Origin: Sphingopyxis indica
Lineage (GTDB): Bacteria > Pseudomonadota > Alphaproteobacteria > Sphingomonadales > Sphingomonadaceae
Direction of reading: 5' to 3'
Assembly: GCF_900188185.1 (NCBI RefSeq)
Contig: NZ_FZPA01000002.1
Span: forward strand, 62,001 to 126,000
Length of the DNA stretch: 64,000 bases
In this document: positions 8,262 to 16,532 of the stretch, piece by piece
Position numbering within the stretch: position 1 is the first letter of the stretch
Layout of the letters: each line of letters begins with the position of its first letter
Made by a program: the position numbers and the translations under genes
The notes under the pieces: generated by a model
Told to the model about the DNA's origin: nothing
Database searches by the model: none
Seen by the model: only the letters and a program-made list of their open reading frames with translations

Positions 8262-9491
8262 TTATTTCGATGCCTTCTGGACGACGGGCTTCACCTTGTC
8301 GCCGGGATTGAGGAAGGCGCCCGCGAGCACGACCACCCTCTCCTGCCCCGTCAGGCCGGACGCGATCGACACGCCGTCGTCGGTGACGGTGCCGACCTTC
8401 ACCGGCTTCTGCTCGATCTTGTCGTCCTTGCCCACGATCAGGACATAATTGCCCTGCGGACCGCTCTGCACCGCGCTTTCGGGAAGCAGCGGCGCTTCGT
8501 CGGCACCGGCGATCAGCCGCGCATCGGCGAAACCGCCGGGGCGCAGCGCCTTGCTGTAGGGCACCGCGATGCGCACCGTGCCCTGCCGCGTGTCGGGATT
8601 GATGACCGGCGAAACCTGCCACACCTGCCCCGCGATCTCGAGATTGGTGCCCACCGGCGTGACGATTGCGCGCGTGCCGACCGATATGCGCTGCAGGTCC
8701 GCATCGGCGAGCTGCGCGAGCATTTCCATCTCGCCGCCTTTCGCCATGCGGAACAATACGCCGCTGCCCGCGCCGACAACCTGCCCGGGCTCGACCTGGC
8801 GCGTCAGGACCAGGCCCGCCGCGGGTGCGACGATGTTGAGCCGCCCGTTGCGCGCGACCGCTTCCTGATATTGCGCCTGCGCGACGCGGACGCGCGCCTG
8901 CGCGGCGTCGCGGGTGGCGCGCTTGCGGTCGATATCGGCCTTCGACACGAAGCCGCGCGCGACGAGTGCCTGCGCGCGGTCGAGTTCGGACTGCGCGAGT
9001 TCGGCATCGGCCTGCGCGACGCGGATCGACGCGGCGAGGCTCGCCGCCTGCTGCGATTGCACCGACCGGTCGATCACTGCGAGCGGCTGGCCCGCGCCGA
9101 CCCATTGGCCGGGTTCGACGAGCACGCGGACCACCTGCCCGCCCTCGCCCGCCACGCCGACGGGCATTTCGCGCCGCGCGGCGATCGTGCCGTTCGCGGC
9201 GATCGCCGCCTGCACCGACTGCTGGCCGGGGATCATCACCGTAATCGTCGGAACGGTGGCGCCGTCCTCCTCGCCCGCGGCGCCGCCCGCCGTCGCGGCG
9301 TCGCCGCCCTTGGCCGCCGAGAAGGCATACCATGCCGCAGCGAGTATCAGTGCCACCAGGACGAGCCCGATGATCAGCCGCATCCGCTTGCGGCGATTGT
9401 CCGCCGCCTCATAGCTTTCCGCCTCTTCGTAAAAGCCCTGGGTCGAACCCGCCACGCTGTCCATCGAATCCACTTTCCGCTCGTAGTTCAT
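8262..9491 (-). CDS. RND efflux periplasmic adaptor subunit (MFP/HlyD family)
   Basis: 409 residues. There is a short cytoplasmic N-terminus with KVDSMDSVAGST, a single membrane anchor (LIIGLVLVALILAAAWYAFSA, about residues 40-60), then the lipoyl/biotinyl-like half motif VLVEPGQWVGAGQPLAVID. An alpha-hairpin follows (repeated AQAD/AQSELDRAQALVARG), then the second lipoyl half NGRLNIVAPAAGLVLTRQVEPGQVV, the beta-barrel and a membrane-proximal domain. It bridges the permease and an outer-membrane channel. First gene of the operon; a sigma-70 promoter lies about 100 bp upstream. Confidence 0.92.
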   Translation of the reverse strand: MNYERKVDSMDSVAGSTQGFYEEAESYEAADNRRKRMRLIIGLVLVALILAAAWYAFSAAKGGDAATAGGAAGEEDGATVPTITVMIPGQQSVQAAIAANGTIAARREMPVGVAGEGGQVVRVLVEPGQWVGAGQPLAVIDRSVQSQQAASLAASIRVAQADAELAQSELDRAQALVARGFVSKADIDRKRATRDAAQARVRVAQAQYQEAVARNGRLNIVAPAAGLVLTRQVEPGQVVGAGSGVLFRMAKGGEMEMLAQLADADLQRISVGTRAIVTPVGTNLEIAGQVWQVSPVINPDTRQGTVRIAVPYSKALRPGGFADARLIAGADEAPLLPESAVQSGPQGNYVLIVGKDDKIEQKPVKVGTVTDDGVSIASGLTGQERVVVLAGAFLNPGDKVKPVVQKASK

Positions 9492-9593
9492 ACCCGCATC
9501 CCTTTCTGCCGCTTTCGGCAGCCGGAACCCCGATCGCCCTGCGACCCCGCCCCCCGATCGGCACGACGAGACCTCTGGAAAATCCTCGAAGGT

Positions 9594-9622
9594 GTATTAC
9601 CGAATTAAATCACCCCTGACAA
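9594..9622 (-). promoter_or_regulatory. Candidate sigma-70 promoter for the RND operon
   Basis: On the minus strand, TTGTCA (9622-9617) and TAATAC (9599-9594) are separated by exactly 17 bp, close to the consensus. The expected start would be near 9587, leaving a leader of about 95 nt before the adaptor ATG at 9491. A small palindrome CCCC-TGACAA-GGGG covers the -35 box and could be a repressor site. Confidence 0.6.
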
Positions 9623-9715
9623 GGGGAAACGAAAGGCGTCGATACGGCCCTCGCTCAAATCGCGGAGTGCCGCTCATAAGCCTTTTCCCCGGCTCTTTCC
9701 AGTACGCTGGACACG

Positions 9716-9746
9716 AAAAGGGCGACCGGCCTTCCGCCGGTCGCCC
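9716..9746 (-). terminator. Intrinsic terminator after the first GlsB-like gene
   Basis: The 10-bp perfect stem GGGCGACCGG / CCGGTCGCCC (9720-9729 with 9737-9746) has a 7-nt loop. Read on the minus strand it is followed by CTTTTC. It lies about 40 bp downstream of the stop codon at 9787. Confidence 0.75.
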
Positions 9747-9786
9747 CTTGTCCCCGCGGGCCCGGACGCCCGCAGGATGTCGAAGG

Positions 9787-10056
9787 TTAACGCAGCCGCC
9801 CGCGCCGGAACAGATTGACCGCCGCCAACAGGATGATCGCGCCCAGAAAGGCCGTCAGCAGCGTCCGCCAGTCAAAGGCGTCGCCGCGCAGGTGGCCGCC
9901 CCCCAAAAGGCCGCCAAACAGGAACCGGCCGAGGATCGACCCGATACAGCCGACCACGATATTCAGGAAGATACCTTGCTGCGCGTCGGTTCGCATGACG
10001 ATGCTCGCCAGCCATCCGATGATGCCGCCCATGATGATTGCGATAATCCAAGTCAT
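9787..10056 (-). CDS. GlsB/YeaQ/YmgE family stress-associated membrane protein
   Basis: 89-residue small integral membrane protein with three hydrophobic helices. Family signatures visible are IIGWLASIVMRTDAQQGIFLN and a glycine-rich middle helix, then a basic tail NLFRRGRLR. It is also called transglycosylase-associated protein; the biochemical role is unknown. The ATG is preceded by AGGGGG. A close paralogue lies immediately upstream in the same direction (10197-10448). This copy has an extra segment GGGHLRGDAFDWRT between helices 2 and 3, which the neighbour lacks. Confidence 0.88.
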   Translation of the reverse strand: MTWIIAIIMGGIIGWLASIVMRTDAQQGIFLNIVVGCIGSILGRFLFGGLLGGGHLRGDAFDWRTLLTAFLGAIILLAAVNLFRRGRLR

Positions 10057-10196
10057 AAGATGACCCCCTATGATCCTTGCCGATGTCCGCGGGCGCGGAC
10101 GCCGGGATGCTAACCCAAATGGCCCGATTTACCTAACGGAATGGCGGCCGCGCCGGGCGCTGCCGCCTTTCCGTCCGCCTTGCGGACACGCAATCC

Positions 10197-10448
10197 TCAG
10201 CGCACGCGGCCGCGCCGCACGAGATTCACGATCGCCAGAAGGATGAGCGCCCCGACCAGCGAGGCGAGGAAACTGTACAGCGTGATCCCCGCATTGATCG
10301 AACCGCCGAGCAGCAAGCCGCCGATAAAGGCGCCGACGATACCGACGATGATGTTGAGGAAGATACCCTGTTGCGCGTCGGTGCGCATGATGATGCTGGC
10401 GAGCCAGCCGACGATGCCGCCGATGATAAGCCAGATGATGATACCCAT
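10197..10448 (-). CDS. GlsB/YeaQ/YmgE family stress-associated membrane protein (paralogue)
   Basis: 83 residues starting MGIIIWLIIGGIVGWLA. The same frame stays open upstream, but the family start and the ribosome site (GAAGGGAGC just before 10448) favour this ATG. Three hydrophobic helices, MRTDAQQGIFLNIIVGI, and a basic C-terminus NLVRRGRVR. It shares most of its first 35 residues with the downstream copy, pointing to a tandem duplication. A GGAAC-type stress promoter candidate lies upstream, which fits general-stress control known for this family in alphaproteobacteria (inference). Confidence 0.88.
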   Translation of the reverse strand: MGIIIWLIIGGIVGWLASIIMRTDAQQGIFLNIIVGIVGAFIGGLLLGGSINAGITLYSFLASLVGALILLAIVNLVRRGRVR

Positions 10449-10547
10449 GGTTTTGCTCCCTTCGTTGCACCGGAGCGATGGGCGCGCGACGCGTGCTTTC
10501 GCAAACGCCCGGTCGCTTCCGACCATCGTTTCGCCGAGTATCAGCAC

Positions 10548-10573
10548 AATGCCACGATGAAGCAAAAGGTTCC
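10548..10573 (-). promoter_or_regulatory. Candidate EcfG-type (general stress) promoter
   Basis: On the minus strand GGAAC (10573-10569) is followed after 17 nt by CATT (10551-10548). The alphaproteobacterial EcfG consensus is GGAAC-N16/17-CGTT, so one -10 base differs. The predicted start near 10541 would leave a leader of about 95 nt before the GlsB-like ATG at 10448. The short motif could occur by chance. Confidence 0.35.
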
Positions 10574-11176
10574 CGGCCGCACCGCGAGCGATCCGGCCGG
10601 GAGAGTGGGATCAGTTCCGGTCGGGGAACTGCTCCGGGTCGCAAGGCGGGCATAGGATGGGGTCGGCGACCGCGATATGACCGCGATCACAGAGCCGGGA
10701 TTTTCGGGAAGGGCGCCGATTCGCTGCGCGCATACGAAATGGGGGCCGGCATCGCTGCCAACCCCCACTATCCGGAATTTGCGCTAGGCTTCTCTGCTTC
10801 GGGTCATCCCGGTCCGCTTCTCTTGCGATCGGCGGCCCGCAAAACGATCCGTCGCGGTAGCAGGCAACGCAGTCCGGCGACGGTTTGGTCGGCCCCCTTG
10901 CGGGGGCCGGCCGCACCTGAAAAGCCCTTCATCATCTTGTCCGAGCGTCTGCCGAAGCACACAATCTTCAAAAGCGATGGACTGCTTTTCATCCGATCGG
11001 GTCGGTTGCAACTCGTGGGAATTGCGGCCTTCCGTGATCGGCTATCGGTCCGTTTCCTCGTCGATCCGTTCCGTTTCAATCGGGCTGGTCTTGCAACGAG
11101 CCTTCCTGTCCCGGGGGTTCGACGTCTCTGCCGTCCCGATGAGTTGAAGCTGTCACGAAGCGGGACGCGCGCCAAC
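10574..11176. other. Gene-less stretch with hairpins, no recognised feature
   Basis: About 600 bp between the GlsB-like promoter region and the nadA terminator. Open frames exist on both strands, but their translations are low-complexity Arg/Pro/Ser-rich and resemble no family. Two strong hairpins are visible. GGGGG-CC-GGCA-TCGC-TGCC-AA-CCCCC lies at 10742-10766, and on the minus strand it is followed by ATTTCG. GGCCCCCTTGCGGGGGCC lies at 10891-10908. Base composition is less GC-rich than in the flanking genes between about 10920 and 11080. A structured RNA on the minus strand is possible; the signatures of tmRNA, RNase P RNA and SRP RNA were looked for and not seen. Confidence 0.5.
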
Positions 11177-11199
11177 AAAAAAGCGCGCGAAACCGCGCG
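11177..11199 (-). terminator. Intrinsic terminator downstream of nadA
   Basis: On the minus strand GCGCG-GTTT-CGCGC is followed by GCTTTTTTG, a short GC stem with a six-T run. It lies about 145 bp beyond the nadA stop codon, so either the mRNA has a long 3' end or a small transcript ends here. Confidence 0.65.
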
Positions 11200-11342
11200 T
11201 GGTTGTGGATAAGTCGGGCATTAGCAATTTGGCTTTGCCGCGCAGCATTTTTGTAACGCCGCCGCAACATTTTCGGATTCGGATTACGGCCCGAGCCAGC
11301 CCTTGCGGAGCTTCGACTCGGATCACCGATCGCGACTCGGAC

Positions 11343-12332
11343 TCACGCCCGCCCCAGATCGCCCTTGCCCACGGTCCCCGACGCCATCTCGAGCATCCGG
11401 TCGAGGCTCTTCTTGGCGCCGAGGCGCAATTCCTCGTCCATCTCGATCCGCGGCTGAAGATCGCGCAGCGCGACGTAGAGCTTTTCCATCGTGTTGAGCG
11501 CCATATAGGGGCAGATGTTGCAGTTGCAGTTGCCGTCGGCGCCCGGCGCGCCGATGAAGGTTTTTTCGGGCAGCGCCTTTTCCATCTGGTGGATGATGTG
11601 CGGTTCGGTCGCGACGATCAGCGTGTCGCCGGGGAAGCTCTTCGCGAACTGCAATATGCCGCTCGTCGAGCCGATATAGTCGGCGTGGTCGACGATATGC
11701 GCCGGACATTCGGGGTGCGCCGCGACGGGTGCGCCCGGATGCTGCGCCTTCAGCTTCAAGAGCTCGGTCTCGCTGAACGCCTCATGGACGATGCACACGC
11801 CGGGCCACAGCAGCATATCGCGCCCGAACTTGCGGTTGAGATAGCCGCCGAGGTGCCGGTCGGGGCCGAAGATGATCTTCTGATCCGCGGGGATCTGGCC
11901 GATGATCGTCTCGGCGCTCGACGAGGTGACGATGACGTCGGAGAGCGCCTTCACCGCCGCCGAGCAGTTGATGTAGGTCAGCGCGATATGGTCGGGATGC
12001 GCTTCGCGGAAGCGTTTGAACTGTTCGGGCGGGCAGCTGTCCTCGAGGCTGCACCCCGCGTCCATGTCGGGCAGCACGACGATCTTCTCCGGCGACAATA
12101 TCTTGGCGGTCTCGGCCATGAACTTGACCCCGCAAAAGGCGATGACGTCGGCGTCGGTGTCGGCCGCCTTGCGCGACAGTTCGAGCGAGTCGCCGACGAA
12201 ATCGGCAAGATCCTGAATCTCGGGCTTCTGGTAATAATGCGCAAGGATCACCGCATTGCGCTCCTTGCGGAGCCGGTCGATCTCGGCGCGCAGGTCGAGG
12301 CCGGCGAGCGTTTCGCGGACGGGAGCAGTCAT
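11343..12332 (-). CDS. nadA: Quinolinate synthase A
   Basis: 329 residues. It condenses iminoaspartate with dihydroxyacetone phosphate to quinolinate in de novo NAD synthesis, using a [4Fe-4S] cluster. Clear family motifs are AVILAHYYQKPEIQDLADFVGDSLELS, VIAFCGVKFMAETAKIL, the Cys in DAGCSLEDSCP, then PGVCIVHE, HPECP, GSTSGI and the late cluster region GNCNCNICPYMALN. Three pseudo-repeated domains are expected from the length. The ATG at 12330-12332 has an AAGGAAAAG ribosome site. No nadB or nadC gene is adjacent. The upstream gene on the same strand ends 72 bp before it. Confidence 0.96.
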   Translation of the reverse strand: MTAPVRETLAGLDLRAEIDRLRKERNAVILAHYYQKPEIQDLADFVGDSLELSRKAADTDADVIAFCGVKFMAETAKILSPEKIVVLPDMDAGCSLEDSCPPEQFKRFREAHPDHIALTYINCSAAVKALSDVIVTSSSAETIIGQIPADQKIIFGPDRHLGGYLNRKFGRDMLLWPGVCIVHEAFSETELLKLKAQHPGAPVAAHPECPAHIVDHADYIGSTSGILQFAKSFPGDTLIVATEPHIIHQMEKALPEKTFIGAPGADGNCNCNICPYMALNTMEKLYVALRDLQPRIEMDEELRLGAKKSLDRMLEMASGTVGKGDLGRA

Positions 12333-12404
12333 GGCTTTTCCTTATCTGGCCTTTGCCTTGAGCGCCCTCCTACACAGGGGATTCGGACAGGGCAATTCGG
12401 AACC

Positions 12405-13115
12405 TCAGCCGCCGGCGAGCCTCGCCGCGAGCGCCGCGACGGGGGGCGTCAGCGACAGGCCATAGATGGCGATGCGCGTCGCGATGACAACCCCCGCCAC
12501 CGCCCGCGTCGCCGGATGGATGCGCCCGAGCGTGCGGCGATCGTAAAGCGCGACGATCCCTACCGCGACCAATTGGCATAGCGCGACGGGGATGTCCGAC
12601 CAGCCGATCATCAGCGGCAACGGCAGGATGCGCCCGAGCGCGGGTTCGAGGATCACGATCGTCGCGCCGATCATCAGCCGGCGGTGCCAGTCGGTGCGGC
12701 GCCGGTTCCGGATCGCGGCGGCGACCATCGCGCCGAAGACCAGCGCTTCGACCGTCGTCAGCGCGAGGAAATAGGGCGGCGTGAAGAAGGGCGGATAGCG
12801 ATGCAGCACCAGCGACGCGACGCCAGTGAAGATGCCGAGCGCGACGATGAAGGCCGCGAGCGCGGCGGCGATCCAGCCGAGCCGCCGGTGCCGCGCCATG
12901 TCATCCCTTATGACGAAGGTCGGCTGCACAACCAGCACGCCCAGCCAGGCGAGCATCGCCAGCCCGTGCAGATGCACCCATGGCGGTGCGCGCAGCGGAT
13001 CGACGAAACCGCGCGCCGCAAATTGCAGGAAGCCGAAGACGATGAAAACGGCAAGGCCGATCGCCATACGCTGCCAGAACCGTTCCGCGCGCACCGCGCC
13101 CGCCACCGTCGCCAT
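12405..13115 (-). CDS. Multi-pass membrane protein of unknown function (DUF2306-like)
   Basis: 236 residues from the ATG at 13115, chosen because AGGAGG sits 7 nt upstream; the longer frame would overlap the DUF4230 gene. Six or seven hydrophobic segments can be seen. Conserved-looking residues are HLHGLAMLAWLGVLVVQPTFV and RHRRLGW, with a later DWHRRLM. Paired His residues of this kind occur in DUF2306-type putative heme or electron-transfer membrane proteins, but function cannot be assigned. It ends 72 bp before nadA. Confidence 0.7.
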   Translation of the reverse strand: MATVAGAVRAERFWQRMAIGLAVFIVFGFLQFAARGFVDPLRAPPWVHLHGLAMLAWLGVLVVQPTFVIRDDMARHRRLGWIAAALAAFIVALGIFTGVASLVLHRYPPFFTPPYFLALTTVEALVFGAMVAAAIRNRRRTDWHRRLMIGATIVILEPALGRILPLPLMIGWSDIPVALCQLVAVGIVALYDRRTLGRIHPATRAVAGVVIATRIAIYGLSLTPPVAALAARLAGG

Positions 13116-13179
13116 GCCCCACCCTCCTGATCCGAGGAGGTGCTGTTTACCCCAGTTCGCGCGCCGCCGGAAGCCGGAT

Positions 13180-13794
13180 TCAGCCGGCGGGCGCGCCCGC
13201 AAAACGCGCCGTGACGGTCGCGTCGATTCCGGCGGCCCTCAGCGGCATGGCGAAACTCTGTTCGATGGCATTGCGCGCAGCGCCCTCGGCAAGCCGCATC
13301 GGCGTCGCGCCCCTTGCCTGCTTGATCAGCTCGGCCTGTGCGGCCTTGCGGTTGGCGGCGTCGAGCACCGCTTCGGCGTCGGTGAGCGTCAGCAGGATTT
13401 CGCCGTCGCGAAACTCGCTGATCGCGTCGATGTCAATCTCGGGTCCGGCGAGTCGTAGCGGCGGCAGGGTCACCGTCAGCGATTTGGTCGCCGCGTCCCA
13501 GTCGAGGTCCGACGGCTCGAGCTTCGCCAGATCGACCTCGTAACGCACCGTGCCCGGCATGATCAGCGTCTTCTTCGCACTGAGCCCCAGGCGGCTTTGT
13601 GTCGAGGTCACCACCGCGACATAGCGCGCGGTGAAGGGGACGAGCACATTCTGCTCCTGCAGCCCCTGCAGGCTCGCCGCCACGACCGTCTGCGGGTCAT
13701 AGCTTCGCTGCCAGCCATCCCATGCGCGCCAGCCGAGGAACAGCGCGAGCGCAAGGAGCGCGACGACAAGGATGCGAAACGCGCCGCGGGTCAT
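13180..13794 (-). CDS. DUF4230 domain-containing protein
   Basis: 204 residues from the ATG at 13792-13794, which overlaps the stop codon of the MBL-fold gene as ATGA, indicating translational coupling. An N-terminal membrane anchor or uncleaved signal (ILVVALLALALFLGW) is followed by a soluble region with YDPQTVVAASLQGLQEQNVLVPFTARYVAV and MPGTVRYEVDLAKL, typical of DUF4230 proteins. These are anchored and face the periplasm; their role is unknown. Confidence 0.8.
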   Translation of the reverse strand: MTRGAFRILVVALLALALFLGWRAWDGWQRSYDPQTVVAASLQGLQEQNVLVPFTARYVAVVTSTQSRLGLSAKKTLIMPGTVRYEVDLAKLEPSDLDWDAATKSLTVTLPPLRLAGPEIDIDAISEFRDGEILLTLTDAEAVLDAANRKAAQAELIKQARGATPMRLAEGAARNAIEQSFAMPLRAAGIDATVTARFAGAPAG

Positions 13795-14720
13795 GCGACC
13801 AGCCTCCACGCCTCGTCGTCGCGCGCGACGCGGCCGCGCTGTTCGAGATCGAGGAGATGCGCCAGCACCGAGCGGCCCGCAGCGCCGGTCAGGCGCGGGT
13901 CGAGCCCCTTGTACATATGCTTGACCATATCGGGGATCATCGCCGTCCCGCGCTCAAGCTCGCGCAAGATCTGCCGCTCGCGCTGCTTGCGATGGCCGAG
14001 CATCCCGCGCACGAGCTGGCGCGGCTTGGCGACTGCGGGGCCGTGCGCGGGATAATAGACGCGGTCTTCGCGCTCATGGAGTTTCGAAAGGCTGGCCATA
14101 TAGGCCGCCATGTCGCCGTCGGGCGGGCTGACGACGCTTGTCGACCAGGCCATGACATGATCGCCGGTAAACAACGCCCCGCTTTCGAGGAGCGCGAAGC
14201 AGAGATGGTTCGACGTGTGCCCCGGCGTCGCGACCGCCTCGAGCGTCCAGCCGTCGCCCGCGACGCGATCGCCGTCGGAAAGGATGCGGTCGGGCGCATA
14301 GTCGGGGTCGAACGCCGAATCGGCGCGCGGGCCGTCGTCCTTGAGCACCAGCGGCGCGCAGCCGACGATCGGCGCGCCCGTCGCTTCCCTCAGCGGCGCC
14401 GCAGCGGGGCTGTGGTCGCGATGTGTATGCGTGCAGAGGATCGCGGTCACGCGCTGCCCCTCGGTCGCGCGCAGGATCGCGTCGACATGGCCCGTGCCAT
14501 TGGCGTCGGGCGGGTCGCCGATGCTCATGCCCGATCCGGTCGGGCCGGGGTCGATCACCGCGACCTCGGCGCCGGCGCCGACGATCCACGTCTGGGTGCC
14601 GGTGAAAGTATAGGGCGATGGATTGGGCGCAAGCACACGGCGCACAAGCGGCTCATGCTGCTCGCACTCGCCGGCGCGGATCGTGTCGGGCCAGGGCTTT
14701 TCTTCGGTCACGCGCCTCAT
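13791..14720 (-). CDS. MBL-fold metallo-hydrolase (LACTB2-like)
   Basis: 309 residues. The metal site motif THTHRDHS (HxHxDH), a later TPGHTSNH, FTGDHVMAW and PAHGP give the full set of metallo-beta-lactamase-fold ligands. The C-terminal region (QILRELERGTAMIPDMVKHMY...LAHLLDLEQRGRVAR) is the small winged-helix extension of the LACTB2/hydroxyacylglutathione hydrolase-like group. Probably a cytoplasmic thioesterase or nuclease-type hydrolase; the substrate is not known. First gene of a pair with the DUF4230 gene (3-nt overlap). Confidence 0.88.
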   Translation of the reverse strand: MRRVTEEKPWPDTIRAGECEQHEPLVRRVLAPNPSPYTFTGTQTWIVGAGAEVAVIDPGPTGSGMSIGDPPDANGTGHVDAILRATEGQRVTAILCTHTHRDHSPAAAPLREATGAPIVGCAPLVLKDDGPRADSAFDPDYAPDRILSDGDRVAGDGWTLEAVATPGHTSNHLCFALLESGALFTGDHVMAWSTSVVSPPDGDMAAYMASLSKLHEREDRVYYPAHGPAVAKPRQLVRGMLGHRKQRERQILRELERGTAMIPDMVKHMYKGLDPRLTGAAGRSVLAHLLDLEQRGRVARDDEAWRLVA

Positions 14721-14762
14721 GTGGCATCGCAGCCGCCAAAGAAAAAGGGGGTGCGCAACGGA

Positions 14763-14793
14763 AAAGGGAGCGGGTGAAGTGTCCGCTCCCTTT
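14763..14793 (-). terminator. Intrinsic terminator of the BlaI/M56 operon
   Basis: 11-bp perfect stem AAAGGGAGCGG (14763-14773) with CCGCTCCCTTT (14783-14793), 9-nt loop, followed on the minus strand by TTCC. It lies about 65 bp beyond the M56 stop codon. The stem also carries an A-run on its other side, so it may serve both strands. Confidence 0.75.
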
Positions 14794-14855
14794 CCCCGCC
14801 CCTGCCGCCGATCCCAACCGGGGACGTGGATCGGCGTCGTAAACCGTCGCGACTC

Positions 14856-16532
14856 TTAGTGTTTCGTGCGCTCCATATCGGCGATCGCGCGGTCCATGTC
14901 GGCGATGACCTTGGCGCGCATTTCGGCCGACAGCTGCGACGACGCCGCGCCGCTCGCAAAACGGTCGCGCGCCTTTTTGAGCGCGTCGATCTGGCCCGAG
15001 AAATCGGCCTTGCTATCGCAGCGGACCATCAGGACGCGGCTCCGTTTGTCGCCTTCGCGGTCGTCGCGATCGACGATCGGCATCGCATTCCCACCGTCGG
15101 CACAATGGGCGAACGCCATCGCCTTGCCATCCTTGGCGATCCACGCCGCTTCGGGCGGCATCGGAGGAATCGGCGGCATGGGCGGCAACGGCGCCATTGC
15201 CACGCGAAGGCTTTGGCGGCGCTTCGCTTCGAGCTTGTCGGCGATCGCCTCGGCCTGCGCGCCCGAAATGCCCTGTTCGGTCAGGGTGGCGAGGATATCC
15301 GCGCGCGACAGGCTGCCGGGGATGCGAAACTCCATGTGGCGATCGTTCGGCGCGCCCTCGCCGCCATCGTCGCGGACGACGACGCGCGTCACCTCGCGGC
15401 GCTGGTCGCCCGCCGCTTCATCGCCTTCGCGCGTGACGATCATCGTCCTATACACGCCTTCGGTGGGTGCGGGCGGCGCGGGGGGAGCGGGCGGCGCGGG
15501 AGGGGCCGGAATATCGCTGACTGCGGGAGGGGCCGGCGGCGCCGGAACATCCTGCGCTTGCGCTTTCGCGGTGCCCGCCGGAACGAGCGTCGCAGTCGCG
15601 GCGAGCACGCCGAGCGCGGCACCGCCGACGAGCAGGCGCCCGACGAGGCCGCGCGTGCGCGAAATATCCTTCTGCATCAGCATCGTCAGTCTCTCCTGCA
15701 AATTGTCGTGCGAGGCCATCGGCGCGGCGAGCGCGAGGCGCGGGCCCACCGCGGTCTTGGCGATCGCGGTCGCATAGCTGGCCGTCCGCGCGCGCCGCTC
15801 GCCTGTCGCCGCCGCCATCGTCAGCACGCGCGCGTCGCACGCCGCCTCCTGATCGAAGCGAAAGGCGCGCAGCGCACGCCAGGCGAAGGGATTGAACCAT
15901 TGCGCCGCGAGCAGCAGCAGCGCCGCGGCATTCGCCCACAGGTCGCCGTGCCGGTGGTGCGACAGCTCGTGGTCGATCGCCAGCGCCCGCTCGTCCGCGG
16001 CATAGCGGGCGAAAAAATCGCGCGGCACCGCGATGAAACGGCGCCACAGGCCAAAGGCGACCGGCCCGTCGACCGCATCGGTCATCACCAGCCGGATCGA
16101 CCCGAACGGATCGAGGTCGACACCCCCCGCCAGCACCTCCGCCTTGAACCGGCGATGCGCGGCCAGCGCCCGCACCAGCACGAACAGCGTGCCCGCGAGC
16201 CAGAGCGCGAAGAGCGGCGGCAAGGCGTCGGCAAACGCCCAGCTCGCGTCCGGCGCGGTCGCCGGGGTTGTAATCGCGTGCGCCGTATCGGCCATTCCGA
16301 TCAGCACCACATCGGCGGGAACCGCGGGCGCTGCGACGGGCACGGCGGCCGGGTCGCCGAAAGGCAGCGGCGGCAGCACGAGGCGAAGCGCGGGAATCGC
16401 CCACAGCGCATAGGTCAGCCCCGGGCCGAAGCGCCGCGCAAAGGGCTTGCGGACGACGAGCACTGCCGCGACGAGCAGTGCGGTCGCGAGCATGGTATCG
16501 CCCCACGCCTCGAGCATCAGCGCGGCGCTCAC
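14856..16532 (-). CDS. BlaR1/MecR1-like M56 membrane metallopeptidase
   Basis: 558 residues. N-terminal transmembrane helices (MLATALLVAAVLVV and others) surround a cytoplasmic gluzincin domain with HELSHHRHGD at about residue 187 and the downstream FRFDQEAACDARVL glutamate ligand. After a further TM segment (LVGRLLVGGAALGVLAATATL) comes a proline-rich linker of PAPPAPPAP repeats and a periplasmic region of about 200 residues. This is not a penicillin-binding sensor, so the inducing signal is unlikely to be a classical beta-lactam response. It likely senses envelope stress and inactivates the BlaI-like repressor encoded just upstream (4-bp overlap). No beta-lactamase gene is adjacent. Confidence 0.88.
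   Translation of the reverse strand: MSAALMLEAWGDTMLATALLVAAVLVVRKPFARRFGPGLTYALWAIPALRLVLPPLPFGDPAAVPVAAPAVPADVVLIGMADTAHAITTPATAPDASWAFADALPPLFALWLAGTLFVLVRALAAHRRFKAEVLAGGVDLDPFGSIRLVMTDAVDGPVAFGLWRRFIAVPRDFFARYAADERALAIDHELSHHRHGDLWANAAALLLLAAQWFNPFAWRALRAFRFDQEAACDARVLTMAAATGERRARTASYATAIAKTAVGPRLALAAPMASHDNLQERLTMLMQKDISRTRGLVGRLLVGGAALGVLAATATLVPAGTAKAQAQDVPAPPAPPAVSDIPAPPAPPAPPAPPAPTEGVYRTMIVTREGDEAAGDQRREVTRVVVRDDGGEGAPNDRHMEFRIPGSLSRADILATLTEQGISGAQAEAIADKLEAKRRQSLRVAMAPLPPMPPIPPMPPEAAWIAKDGKAMAFAHCADGGNAMPIVDRDDREGDKRSRVLMVRCDSKADFSGQIDALKKARDRFASGAASSQLSAEMRAKVIADMDRAIADMERTKH

Noticed and set aside
4708-8448. 1246-codon plus-strand frame opposite the RND permease
   Set aside because: Composition is shadow-like (His/Arg/Asp-rich) and the minus-strand permease is unmistakable.
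10640-11200. tmRNA, RNase P RNA or SRP RNA in the gene-less stretch
   Set aside because: The GGTTCGA-like run at 11116 lacks a matching T-stem, and none of the conserved cores such as GAGGAAAGTCC is present.
10478-11212. 244-codon plus-strand frame in the gene-less stretch
   Set aside because: Low-complexity Arg/Ser/Gly translation, no ribosome site and overlapping hairpins.
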